Source: Mesobacterium pallidum (GTDB lineage: Bacteria > Pseudomonadota > Alphaproteobacteria > Rhodobacterales > Rhodobacteraceae). From it: 64,000 nucleotides of DNA. Location: positions 61,465 to 125,464 of the forward strand of contig NZ_JAIMID010000019.1 in NCBI RefSeq assembly GCF_019966535.1, in the 5' to 3' direction. Under the pieces are notes generated by a model. It did not search any database and was not told the origin of the DNA. It saw only the letters and a list, made by a program, of their open reading frames with translations. Shown piece by piece: positions 1 through 8,214 of the stretch (the first letter of the stretch is position 1; the number at the start of each line of letters is the position of its first letter). A program made the position numbers and the translations under genes.

Positions 1-1295
1 CCCCGGAACGTCGGGTCGAACTTGGTGTCCAGCTCTTCCGGCTCGGACCCGTCCATCGGGTCGAGCGAGACGCGCAAGAGCGCCCGCGCCCGATGCACGG
101 CCAGCGCGCAGTAGAAATGCAGGCCCTCGGAATGGGCCGGGATCTCGACCGGGCGGCCGATCTCGAACTGCGATTCCTCGTAGCGCTTTTCGACGATCAG
201 GTGGTAGGTCGTCTGGCCGGGAAAGCCCCAGTCGGTGTTCTTTTCCTCGCCGAAATCGGCGGCCCCGTTGTCGAAGGGCTGGAACGGCATGACGATGGGC
301 GGGCCGCCCCGCCGGCCGGGCGCGATGTCGACGGGCTCGAGCTGGGCGCTGCCGCCGTTGGCCCATTCGAGCACGGCAAGGTCGGGCGCGCAGTCGAGCT
401 TCAGGAACGCCTCTCCGTCCAGCAGCATCGCGCCGCGCAGCGCGTCGGGCAGGGGGCCGGACGGGTAGGGCGATGCCTTGCCCTCGGCCGGGGCGGCCGC
501 GGCGGCCGATTGCGCCGTCAGCGTGCCGGCCATGTCGCTTTCCCGCGCCGCGACGAAATCGCGGACCTGGCGGTACATGCGCGCCTCGTTCTGCGGCAGC
601 TGGGACAGGAACGCCTCCATCTGCTCGAGAGCGGCACCATCGGGATAGCCGCGCGACTTGGGGTGGCGCACCAGGATGCCCCGGTCGCGCAGGATCATCC
701 GCTCATGCCCCAGCGCATAGCCGATGGCCGCCCAGTCCACGCCCCAACCGTAGGAATTCGAGCCGAAATCGAGCCCCTTGAGATCGCTCACCACCTGCGG
801 ATGGATCGCCAGCACGATGCCGTCGGTCTGGGCCACGTGCCACAGGTCCTTTTCGCCGGGCACGGGGCGCAGGCAGACGGCGGCATCGTTGTAGGGCGTG
901 TGGTGGATCTGCGGCGCCCAGAGGCCCAGCCCCTCGTGCCGCTCAAAGGCGCCGCGCGCCGCCTCGACCAGCCGGGGCCAGTCGTCGCATTCGGCATCGG
1001 CCTGCACCAGCAGCATGACCTCGTCCTCGGCCACCCGGTCGAGGCCCGCGCGGAACTTGCCCCCGAAATAGACCGATTGCGGCACGCCGACCCAGTCGCC
1101 GGCGCCATCCTCGCGCTCGCCCATGGAGTTGGAATAGACCACGGTCACGGCGTCGCAGGCGCCGACAAGACCCTGTGCGATGGTGTCGGCCTGGTCGTGC
1201 ATACCGGTCCAGGAAACGATGACGGCGTGAAAATTGATGGCCGTGGCTCCTTGAATCTCGTGGCACTCGGGTGCCCCGGGCAGTCTAACATCCAT
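1..1295 (-). CDS. Glycosyltransferase-like protein (GT-A-type), C-terminus beyond window
   Basis: Reading leftward from the ATG at 1295-1293 the frame stays open for 431 codons and leaves the window, so the protein is partial. The first 250 residues resemble a GT2/GT-A glycosyltransferase: an initial beta strand (HAVIVSWTGM), a second strand ending DAVTVVYSN, and an acidic motif in the DxD position (QADAECDD, near residue 100). The following roughly 200 residues form a second region I do not recognise. There is no strong ribosome site before this ATG. A better AAGGAG at 1247-1252 (minus strand) has no usual start codon after it. The gene is divergent from the arabinose-lipid operon 600 bp away and could act on the same glycan, which is inference. 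Confidence 0.7.
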   Translation of the reverse strand, partial: MDVRLPGAPECHEIQGATAINFHAVIVSWTGMHDQADTIAQGLVGACDAVTVVYSNSMGEREDGAGDWVGVPQSVYFGGKFRAGLDRVAEDEVMLLVQADAECDDWPRLVEAARGAFERHEGLGLWAPQIHHTPYNDAAVCLRPVPGEKDLWHVAQTDGIVLAIHPQVVSDLKGLDFGSNSYGWGVDWAAIGYALGHERMILRDRGILVRHPKSRGYPDGAALEQMEAFLSQLPQNEARMYRQVRDFVAARESDMAGTLTAQSAAAAAPAEGKASPYPSGPLPDALRGAMLLDGEAFLKLDCAPDLAVLEWANGGSAQLEPVDIAPGRRGGPPIVMPFQPFDNGAADFGEEKNTDWGFPGQTTYHLIVEKRYEESQFEIGRPVEIPAHSEGLHFYCALAVHRARALLRVSLDPMDGSEPEELDTKFDPTFR

Positions 1296-1891
1296 GGCGC
1301 AAAAGCGAAAACGTCCTGCGCCGGTCCTCTCAGTCGACCGCGGGCGTGCCGCTGTCCCGGCCTGCGGGCGCAAATCCGCCCCACAATCCCACCCGGCCGG
1401 ATGTCACGCTGCGTCCGTCGGGCTGCGCCGTGCAGGGGCCCCGCCAGTCAGCCAATCCCCGACTTGCAGATAATGGAATTCGAGACGCGGGTAAACGGTC
1501 GTGACATCAGGGACATTGATGGAATTGTTGAAAATCTGGTTCACGGCCGCGCGATTGCCCGCTTGGCGCGCGATGCAGGGTATGCGCAAACGTCAGGGTG
1601 GTGTCCGGCGATCACGGCGCGCCGGTGCGGCGCCGCGCGCGGACGGCCTTTTGTCAACCTTTTGGCAACACTCTTGCGCTCATTCTGCAACCGGGGCGCC
1701 GGACGGCCCGCCGCCGGCCTTGTCGCGCTTTACGCGATTCGCGGGATGCTCTAGACCGGATGGCAGAGCAATCCGGCCATCGACAGACCCGACAAGGGCA
1801 GCGGCCGGGCAGAGGCAGGTTGGCGGCGTCGGTCGCCCATTTCGGCGTGGCGACGCGCCGGGGGCGGCGGGTGACCCGCCGGGAATGAGGT
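1296..1891. other. 596-bp non-coding spacer between divergent genes
   Basis: This spacer separates the left-edge glycosyltransferase from the start of the five-gene operon and must hold both promoters. The stretch around 1450-1550 is visibly richer in A and T than its surroundings. Short open frames on both strands in this stretch have no ribosome site and no recognisable product. I could not place a convincing -35/-10 pair. Confidence 0.5.
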
Positions 1892-3313
1892 ATGAGCAGC
1901 AAACCCGTGCTTGTGGTCGATCTCGACGGCACCTTGCTGAAAAGCGACATGCTGTACGAGACCTTCTGGTCCGCCTTTTCGCGCGACTGGAAGATGCCCT
2001 TTGTCGCCACGGCCGCGCTGATGCGGGGGCGTGCCGCGCTTAAGACCCGCATGGCCGACCTCAGCGCGGTGGACATTCCGGCGCTGCCCTGGAACCAGGA
2101 CGCGCGCGCCTATGTCGAGAATTGGCGGGCCGAGGGAGGGCGCACGGCGCTGGTCTCGGCCGCAGACGATGGCGTGGTGCAGGAGGTGGCGCGCTACCTC
2201 GGCCTTTTCGACGAGGCGCATGGCACGAACGGAGAGAACCTCAAGGGCGAAGCCAAGGCCCGGTTCCTGCGCGAACATCTCGGCGATACGCCCTTCATCT
2301 ACATGGGCGACAGCACGGCCGATGTCGCGGTGTGGGAGGCCTCCTCGGGCGCCGTCACGGTCACGCCGGACGCGGGCCTGCGCGGCCGTGCCACGGCGCT
2401 GCATGCAGACGCCCATCACATCGACGCGGCCGCCCCGCGCCTGCGCCGCTACATCGACGCGCTGCGCCCGCATCAATGGCTCAAGAACCTGCTGGTGCTG
2501 ATCCCGCTGCTGGCCGGCCACCGGTTCGAACCGGCAACGCTGCTGCTGGCGCTCCTGGCCTTTGCCGCATTCAGCCTGACCGCGTCGGGCGTCTACGTGC
2601 TGAACGACATGCTCGACCTCGCCTCTGACCGCGCCCATCCGCGCAAGCGCAACCGGCCCTTCGCCAGCGGGGACATCCCCATCGCCCATGGCACCGCCAT
2701 GGCGCCGGTGCTGCTGGGGGCGGGGCTGCTTCTGGCGCTGGCGGTCAACCCGGCCTTCTTCGTCCTGCTGCTGGTTTATTTCGCGATCACAATGGCCTAT
2801 TCGCTACAGCTAAAGCGGCTGGTGGTGATCGACATCTGCGTCCTCGCCATCCTCTACACCCTGCGCATCCTCGCAGGCGGCGCCGCCGCCGGTGTGCCGA
2901 TCTCGGTCTGGTTGCTGGCCTTCTCGGTCTTCCTCTTCTTCGGCCTCGCCGCGATCAAGCGGCAGGCGGAACTGGAACAGGCCCGCGCCAGCGGGAAGGC
3001 CATGGCGCATGGGCGCGGCTACCGGGCGGATGACCTCGTGGTGGTGCAGATGCTTGCCGTCGCCTCGGGCTTCATCGCGGTGCTGGTGATGGCGCTTTAC
3101 GTGACCTCGCCCAAGGTCTCGGCGCTCTATTCCAACCCCGAGATGCTGCTGGGCGTCTGCCTTGTCCTGCTCTACTGGTTCGCGCGCGTCGCCGTCATCA
3201 CGCACCGGGGCGAGATGCATGACGACCCGGTCGTCTTTGCCGCCCGCGACCGGGCATCCCAGGTCTGCGCGCTGCTGATCCTCGGCCTCGCCTTTGCCGG
3301 GGCGGTGCTGTGA
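1892..3313 (+). CDS. HAD phosphatase-UbiA prenyltransferase fusion, decaprenyl-phosphate phosphoribosyltransferase-like
   Basis: The 473-residue protein begins with a HAD hydrolase domain (about 1-190). It carries motif I DLDGT at residues 10-14 and the acidic motif GDSTAD near residue 138. The rest is a polytopic UbiA domain with NDMLDLASDRAHPRKRNRP near 238 and YSLQLKRLVVIDICVLAIL near 310. The N-D-x-x-D-x-x-x-D pattern followed by HP-KR-RP is typical of decaprenyl-phosphate 5-phosphoribose synthases (Rv3806c, NoeC) rather than of quinone prenyltransferases. The fused HAD domain could remove the 5-phosphate of the product, a step done by a separate phosphatase in mycobacteria. That assignment is inference. 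It is the first gene of a five-gene operon and overlaps gtrA by 4 bp. Confidence 0.88.
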   Translation: MSSKPVLVVDLDGTLLKSDMLYETFWSAFSRDWKMPFVATAALMRGRAALKTRMADLSAVDIPALPWNQDARAYVENWRAEGGRTALVSAADDGVVQEVARYLGLFDEAHGTNGENLKGEAKARFLREHLGDTPFIYMGDSTADVAVWEASSGAVTVTPDAGLRGRATALHADAHHIDAAAPRLRRYIDALRPHQWLKNLLVLIPLLAGHRFEPATLLLALLAFAAFSLTASGVYVLNDMLDLASDRAHPRKRNRPFASGDIPIAHGTAMAPVLLGAGLLLALAVNPAFFVLLLVYFAITMAYSLQLKRLVVIDICVLAILYTLRILAGGAAAGVPISVWLLAFSVFLFFGLAAIKRQAELEQARASGKAMAHGRGYRADDLVVVQMLAVASGFIAVLVMALYVTSPKVSALYSNPEMLLGVCLVLLYWFARVAVITHRGEMHDDPVVFAARDRASQVCALLILGLAFAGAVL

Positions 3314-3717
3314 AGCTGGTGCTTCTCTATACGCTCTTCGCGGTGATCGCGACGCTGGCCAACCTGGGCACCCAGCGGCTGGTGATCGGCGAGGCGCTGA
3401 CCGGGCCACGTTTCATCGCGGGCCTCGTGCTGGGCACGGGCGTGGGGCTGGTCATCAAGTACATCCTCGACAAGCGCTGGATCTTCGATGACCGCGAGAC
3501 CGGGGCGAAAGCGCATACAAAGAAATTCGCCGGCTACACGCTGATGGGCGTCGCCACCACGGCGATCTTCTGGGGGTTCGAGGCGGCCTTCTGGTACGCC
3601 ACCGAAAGCCATGCCATGCGCGAGCTGGGCGCGGTGATCGGCCTCGGGATCGGCTACGTGACCAAGTACCGGCTCGACCGCGCCTTCGTCTTCACCCGGA
3701 CGGAGGCGGCGTCATGA
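3310..3717 (+). CDS. GtrA family membrane protein (putative polyprenyl-phosphate-sugar flippase)
   Basis: The 135-residue protein has about four hydrophobic helices and the GtrA signature KYILDKRWIFDD near residue 52, repeated as KYRLDRAFVF near the C-terminus. GtrA proteins are thought to move polyprenyl-phosphate-linked sugars across the inner membrane. The mycobacterial member Rv3789 has been linked to decaprenyl-phosphoryl-arabinose. Translation starts at a GTG inside the stop of the upstream gene (GTGA) and ends inside the start of the DprE1-like gene (ATGA), so the genes are translationally coupled. The flippase role is inferred from family and context. Confidence 0.9.
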   Translation: MKLVLLYTLFAVIATLANLGTQRLVIGEALTGPRFIAGLVLGTGVGLVIKYILDKRWIFDDRETGAKAHTKKFAGYTLMGVATTAIFWGFEAAFWYATESHAMRELGAVIGLGIGYVTKYRLDRAFVFTRTEAAS

Positions 3718-5042
3718 TCGTCGAGGGCTGGGGCCGCTTCCCGCGCACACGCACCACCCTGCGCCATGCGCGGGGCGAGGACGACGCCCGCCGCGCCGTC
3801 GCGCAATCGGGGCTGATCAACCCGCTGATCGCGCGAGGCAATGGCCGCGCCTATGGCGACAGCGCCGCCAGCCCCGGCACCACGCTGGCGATGCGGCGGA
3901 TGGGACGGATGATCGCCTTCGACGCCACGACCGGCCTGCTCGAGGCCGAGGCCGGCGTGCTGCTGGCCGACGTGATCGCCGCCTTCCTGCCGCGCGGCTG
4001 GTTCCCGGCGGTGACGCCCGGCACCAAGTTCGTGACCCTCGGCGGGGCCATCGCGGCGGATGTGCACGGCAAGAACCACCACCACGACGGGTCCTTCTGC
4101 GATTTCGTCGACTGGATCGACCTGATGGGCCCGGACGGAGAGGTGCAGCGCCTCGGTCCCAATTCGCCGCTGTTCCAATGGACGCGGGGCGGCATGGGCC
4201 TGACCGGCGTGATCCTGCGCGCCGCGATCCGGCTGATCCCAGTGGAAAGCGCCTGGATCCGGCAGCGCGTGGTCGCGACGGGCTCACTGGCCGAGACCAT
4301 GGCCTGTTTCGAGGAAAGCCTCGACGCGCCCTATTCCGTCGCCTGGATCGACTGCCTCGCGACGGGGGCGCAGCGGGGCCGGTCACTGGTCATGCTGGGC
4401 GAACATGCGACCCGCGACATGCTGGGGCCGGAGCAGCGCGCGCGGCCCTATGAGATCCCGCGCAAGGGGACGAAGACCGTGCCCTTCAGCGCGCCGGGTG
4501 TCTCGCTGAACCGCTATTCGGTCGGCGCCTTCAACGCGCTCTACTACGCGCGGGGCAAGGCGGGGGCGGGGACCTCGCTGGTCGATTGGGACAGTTATTT
4601 CTACCCGCTCGACGCCATCCTGCACTGGAACCGGATCTACGGCCGCAAGGGGCTGATCCAGTACCAGACCGTGCTGCCGCTGGACCGGTCCGAGGCCGGG
4701 CTGACCGCCATGCTGGACGCCATCGCGGCCAGCGGGCAGGGCGCCTTCCTGTCGGTACTGAAACGCATGGGGCCACAGGGCGGCAACATCTCCTTCCCGA
4801 TGGAAGGGTACACGCTCGCCATGGATTTCCCGCGCTCGGCCAATGCCTTGGCGCTCTGCGACCGGCTGGACAAGATCACGCTGGACCACGGCGGGCGCTA
4901 CTACCTTGCCAAGGATTCCCGCCTGACCCCCAACACCCTGCGCGCCGCCGATCCGCGGATGGGCGCCTTTCACGACATGCGGGCACGCGAGGGGCTGACG
5001 CCGCACCTCGCCTCTGCCCAGAGCCAGAGGTTGCAGCTATGA
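3714..5042 (+). CDS. FAD-binding oxidoreductase, DprE1-like (decaprenylphosphoryl-ribose 2'-oxidase)
   Basis: The 442-residue flavoenzyme has the vanillyl-alcohol-oxidase-type FAD domain. The pyrophosphate loop RGNGRAYGDSAA is at about 42-53, a second FAD segment ends in GGAIAADVHGKNHHHDG, and the C-terminus ends with the DprE1-like QRLQL. The conserved block YYLAKDSR places the catalytic lysine at residue 400 (Lys418 in M. tuberculosis DprE1). With DprE2 it would epimerise polyprenyl-phosphoryl-ribose to arabinose by oxidising C2. The residue matching Cys387, the benzothiazinone target, is Ala369 here. The start overlaps the gtrA stop and the stop overlaps the next start by 4 bp. Confidence 0.9.
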   Translation: MIVEGWGRFPRTRTTLRHARGEDDARRAVAQSGLINPLIARGNGRAYGDSAASPGTTLAMRRMGRMIAFDATTGLLEAEAGVLLADVIAAFLPRGWFPAVTPGTKFVTLGGAIAADVHGKNHHHDGSFCDFVDWIDLMGPDGEVQRLGPNSPLFQWTRGGMGLTGVILRAAIRLIPVESAWIRQRVVATGSLAETMACFEESLDAPYSVAWIDCLATGAQRGRSLVMLGEHATRDMLGPEQRARPYEIPRKGTKTVPFSAPGVSLNRYSVGAFNALYYARGKAGAGTSLVDWDSYFYPLDAILHWNRIYGRKGLIQYQTVLPLDRSEAGLTAMLDAIAASGQGAFLSVLKRMGPQGGNISFPMEGYTLAMDFPRSANALALCDRLDKITLDHGGRYYLAKDSRLTPNTLRAADPRMGAFHDMRAREGLTPHLASAQSQRLQL

Positions 5043-5770
5043 AAACCGCCCTGATCCTTGGCGGCCGATCCGATATCGGCCTGGCCGCAGCCCACCGCTT
5101 TGCCGCCGAAGGCTATGCCATCCAACTCGCCGCGCGCAATTCCGCGACGCTGGAAGGCGACAAGGCCGACCTGGAACTGCGCCACAAGATCGAGGTGCAG
5201 CTGCTCGATTACGACGCGCTCGACACGGCCGTGCTGCGCGGGTTCGTCGATGCCTTGCAGCCGCTGCCTGACGTGGCGATCTGCGCCGTCGGCACGATGG
5301 AGACGCAGGCCGATGCCGAGGCCGACCCGCTGCTGGCCGAACTCACGATCCGCTCGAACTTCGAGGGGCCGGCGCAGACGCTGGGCCTTCTGGCCAACGC
5401 CTTCGCCTCGCGCGGGTCGGGCACGCTGATCGGCGTCTCTTCCGTCGCGGGCGACCGGGGGCGGGCGACGAATTACATCTACGGCTCGGCCAAGGCGGGC
5501 TTTACCGCCTACCTCTCGGGCCTGCGCAACCGCCTTGCGGGGCAGGGCGTGCATGTGGCGACCATCCTGCCGGGTTTCGTCGACACCAAGATGACCGAAG
5601 GCATGGAACTGCCCGGAAAGCTGACGGCCAGCCCCGAAGAGGTGGCCGAGGCGATCTGGAAGGCGCACGAAAAACGCCGCAATGTGGTCTACGTCAAGCC
5701 CATTTGGCGGGTCATCATGGCCATCATCCGGAACATCCCCGAGCAGGTTTTCAAGAGGATGAAGATATGA
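5039..5770 (+). CDS. Short-chain dehydrogenase, DprE2-like (decaprenylphosphoryl-2-keto-ribose reductase)
   Basis: The 243-residue SDR starts with a Rossmann loop (LILGGRSDIGLA, residues 5-16). It carries the catalytic serine in GVSSVAG and the YxxxK pair in YGSAK. The reading frame extends upstream in the DNA, but the ATG at 5039 overlaps the stop of the DprE1-like gene by 4 bp and gives the family's normal N-terminus. In the known pathway this enzyme reduces the 2-keto intermediate made by DprE1 to polyprenyl-phosphoryl-arabinose. The C-terminus (FKRMKI) is basic and may sit on the membrane. Confidence 0.9.
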   Translation: MKTALILGGRSDIGLAAAHRFAAEGYAIQLAARNSATLEGDKADLELRHKIEVQLLDYDALDTAVLRGFVDALQPLPDVAICAVGTMETQADAEADPLLAELTIRSNFEGPAQTLGLLANAFASRGSGTLIGVSSVAGDRGRATNYIYGSAKAGFTAYLSGLRNRLAGQGVHVATILPGFVDTKMTEGMELPGKLTASPEEVAEAIWKAHEKRRNVVYVKPIWRVIMAIIRNIPEQVFKRMKI

Positions 5771-7014
5771 CCGAAGAGCGCCCGCTGTTCCGCCTGCGGC
5801 CCATGACCGTGCGTATACTCCAGCTGCTGCTGGCGGTGCTGGTCGTGTTCTCGGCGCTCGAAATCTGGGACCCGACGATCCTGGGCAAGATCTTCTCCCT
5901 CGTCGATTTCCATGTCTTCCACCTGGCCGGAGAGCTGACCCTGCGCGGCGACCTCGCCGAGGCCTATGTGTTCGAATCGTTCCACGCCTACCAGAAGGCG
6001 CAGACCGGGGCGGACGATTTCATGCCCTGGACCTACCCGCCGCATTACAACCTGGTGATGGCGGCGCTGGCCCTGATGCCGGTGGGGCTGAGCTACCTGG
6101 TCTTCATCACCGTCACGTTGGGGCTGTTTCTCTGGGTCATCAAACGGCTGGCGGGCGTGCACATGCTGCCCACCATGATCATCGCCCTGCCGGCGGTGGC
6201 CGTGACCATCCGTTGCGGCCAGAACGGGCTGCTGATCGCCGCCCTCATCGGGGCCTTCTGCCTGATGGTTCTCAAGAACTCCGACAAGCGCGGCATCTTC
6301 CTGGGCCTGATGGCGGTCAAGCCGCACCTGGCTGTCGCCATGACGCTGCACACGGTGATGACGCTGCAGATCCGCGCGCTCCTCTGGGCCGCGGCCTTCA
6401 CCGCCGCCGCGCTGGGGATCGCCACCTGGGCCTTCGGGCCAGCGATCTGGGGCGCCTTCCTCGGCTCGGTCCGCGACAGCTCCGCCTTCCTCGAGGCTGG
6501 CGCCTATCCGCTTTATCGCATGTCCTCGGTCTATGCCGGGCTGCGCAGCTTCGGCGCGCCGTCCGAGATCGCCTTTGCCGCCCAGACCGCCTCGGCCCTC
6601 GCCGGGCTGGCGCTGGTCGCTTACGTGCAGATCAAGGGGTGGGAGATCCGCCGGGTACTGGGCGTCATGGTCCTCGCCTCCACCATGATCAGCCCCTACA
6701 ATTACGACTACGACCTCTCCATGCTGGCCGTGGCCTTTGCCCTCGTGATGCCCGACATGGTGCGCTTTGCGAAGGGTCGCGAGATCGCGCTGATCTTCGT
6801 CGCCTCCTGGGTGGCCAGCGGATCGGGCCTGGTGGCCTCGGCCCTGCGCGATGCGGTCTCGGGCGGGCCCGGCAGCGCGGTGGCGCGGATCGACCCGGTC
6901 TCGACCGGCATGTTCGGCATCCTCGTGCTGGTAATCCTGGTGACGCGCCTGCTGGCCCGGGCCGAGCAGGGGGCCGCTGCGCGCCCTGCCGCCATGGCCG
7001 CGCCGGCCGAGTGA
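5767..7014 (+). CDS. GT87-type (DUF2029) polyprenyl-phosphate-sugar glycosyltransferase
   Basis: The 415-residue protein has about ten membrane segments. After the first helix it shows the GT-C pattern of GT87 enzymes: DFHVFHLAGELTLRGD, then an acidic loop, then WTYPPHYNLVMAALALMP. GT87 includes mycobacterial AftC and PimE, which use polyprenyl-phosphate donors outside the cytoplasm. Last in the operon, it is the natural candidate to transfer the arabinofuranose made by the upstream enzymes. The ATG at 5767 overlaps the preceding stop (ATGA), so it is preferred over an upstream in-frame ATG. The acceptor is unknown. Confidence 0.85.
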   Translation: MTEERPLFRLRPMTVRILQLLLAVLVVFSALEIWDPTILGKIFSLVDFHVFHLAGELTLRGDLAEAYVFESFHAYQKAQTGADDFMPWTYPPHYNLVMAALALMPVGLSYLVFITVTLGLFLWVIKRLAGVHMLPTMIIALPAVAVTIRCGQNGLLIAALIGAFCLMVLKNSDKRGIFLGLMAVKPHLAVAMTLHTVMTLQIRALLWAAAFTAAALGIATWAFGPAIWGAFLGSVRDSSAFLEAGAYPLYRMSSVYAGLRSFGAPSEIAFAAQTASALAGLALVAYVQIKGWEIRRVLGVMVLASTMISPYNYDYDLSMLAVAFALVMPDMVRFAKGREIALIFVASWVASGSGLVASALRDAVSGGPGSAVARIDPVSTGMFGILVLVILVTRLLARAEQGAAARPAAMAAPAE

Positions 7015-7049
7015 ACGACGCCCTGCAAACCTGTCCGTGACAAGAAAAA

Positions 7050-7077
7050 GACGGCCGTGTCCCCATGACTGGCCGTC
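7050..7077 (+). terminator. Hairpin after the arabinose-lipid operon
   Basis: GACGGCC at 7050-7056 pairs with GGCCGTC at 7071-7077 across a 14-nt loop, 36 bases after the operon stop. Only CTT follows, so termination would be weak. The rest of the 286-bp spacer to pgsA contains no gene I can support. Confidence 0.45.
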
Positions 7078-7300
7078 CTTGCGTCGCGCCGTAGGGAGGG
7101 ACCGGCGCCCTGCTCGAAAAGGTGCGCGAACACGCCGCGCTGCAGGCGCTCTGAGACGCCTTGACAACGACTGTAGCACGAATTGGCCGACCCACCTACT
7201 GCGACCTTCCGGTGATCGCCCGCCGATGCGGCATTCGTGCCACTCTGCCTTTTCTCGCGGCATCTTTCCCCCGCCCGGCAAAGGCGCTAGGTCTTGGGCC

Positions 7301-7960
7301 ATGACATGGACGATCCCGAATATCCTCACCACGCTCCGGCTGCTTGCAGCCCCCGGGGTGGCCGTGATGTTCCTGTATTTCACCCGGCCCTATGCCGACT
7401 GGTTCGCGCTGCTGCTGTTTGTCGGCGCGGCCGTGACCGACTGGTTCGACGGCTACCTGGCGCGGCTCTGGAAGCAGCAGACGCGGCTGGGGACGATGCT
7501 GGACCCGATCGCCGACAAGGCCATGGTGGTGATCGCGCTGATGGTGATCGTGGGCTATTCGTCCTACTCGGCCTGGCTGGTGCTGCCGGCGACGATGATC
7601 CTCTTCCGCGAGGTCTTCGTGTCGGGGTTGCGCGAATTCCTGGGCGACGTGGCGGGCACGCTCAAGGTCACCAAGCTGGCCAAGCTGAAGACCACGGCGC
7701 AGATGATCGCCATCGCGGTGCTTTTCGGGCAGGGGGTGTTCGAGCACTACCTCGGCATGTCGACATTTGGCATGGACCAGGAGATGTTCGATTCCATCAT
7801 GACCGGCGCCGAGGCAGATGAGCTGGGACTGGGCTGGAAATACGCCGGGATGATCTGGTCGGGGCGGATCGGGCTGATCCTTCTGTGGATCGCCGCCGCG
7901 CTGACGCTGGTGACGGGGTGGGATTACTTCCGCAAGGCCCTGCCGCATTTGAAGGATTGA
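7301..7960 (+). CDS. pgsA: CDP-diacylglycerol-glycerol-3-phosphate 3-phosphatidyltransferase
   Basis: This 219-residue integral membrane enzyme makes phosphatidylglycerophosphate, the committed step to phosphatidylglycerol. The CDP-alcohol phosphotransferase signature D-x2-DG-x2-AR-x8-G-x3-D-x3-D is complete (DWFDGYLAR, then GTMLDPIAD) near residues 46-68. The N-terminus WTIPNILTTLRLL is typical of PgsA. The frame is open further upstream, but the ATG at 7301 gives this family N-terminus. It is followed after 4 bp by moaD. Confidence 0.95.
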   Translation: MTWTIPNILTTLRLLAAPGVAVMFLYFTRPYADWFALLLFVGAAVTDWFDGYLARLWKQQTRLGTMLDPIADKAMVVIALMVIVGYSSYSAWLVLPATMILFREVFVSGLREFLGDVAGTLKVTKLAKLKTTAQMIAIAVLFGQGVFEHYLGMSTFGMDQEMFDSIMTGAEADELGLGWKYAGMIWSGRIGLILLWIAAALTLVTGWDYFRKALPHLKD

Positions 7961-7964
7961 CGCG

Positions 7965-8210
7965 ATGGATGTGCTTTATTTCGCCTGGGTGCGCGAACGG
8001 ATCGGCCTGCCGAAGGAACAGGTCGTGACCTCGGCCGCCACGGTGCTGGACCTCGTCGAGGAGCTGAAGGCGCGCGAGGAGCGCTATGCCGCGGCCTTTG
8101 CCGACATCTCGGCCCTGCGCGTGGCCGTGGACCAGGAGCTGACGGATTTCGACGCGCCCTTGGCCGGCGCGCGCGAGGTCGCCTTCTTTCCGCCGATGAC
8201 GGGGGGCTGA
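7965..8210 (+). CDS. moaD: Molybdopterin synthase sulfur carrier subunit MoaD
   Basis: The 81-residue ubiquitin-fold protein ends in the obligatory Gly-Gly (PPMTGG), which is thiocarboxylated to donate sulfur to precursor Z. The start MDVLYFAWVRERIGL and the length fit MoaD. It lies 4 bp before moaE, forming the usual small/large subunit pair of molybdopterin synthase. The molybdenum hydroxylase subunit at 38 kb would need this cofactor. Confidence 0.95.
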   Translation: MDVLYFAWVRERIGLPKEQVVTSAATVLDLVEELKAREERYAAAFADISALRVAVDQELTDFDAPLAGAREVAFFPPMTGG

Positions 8211-8214
8211 GCCG

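Noticed and set aside
1404..1589. 61-codon minus-strand frame in the A/T-richer spacer
   Set aside because: It has no ribosome site and no recognisable motif, and its ends fall in unrelated sequence.
93..1754. Plus-strand open frame of 553 codons
   Set aside because: It lies antisense to the left-edge glycosyltransferase gene, whose translation has motifs and normal composition. High GC keeps the opposite frame open by chance.
7092..7154. Short segment reading TGALLEKVREHAALQAL before a TGA, upstream of pgsA
   Set aside because: It looks like the tail of a lost gene, but 17 residues without a start cannot be assigned.
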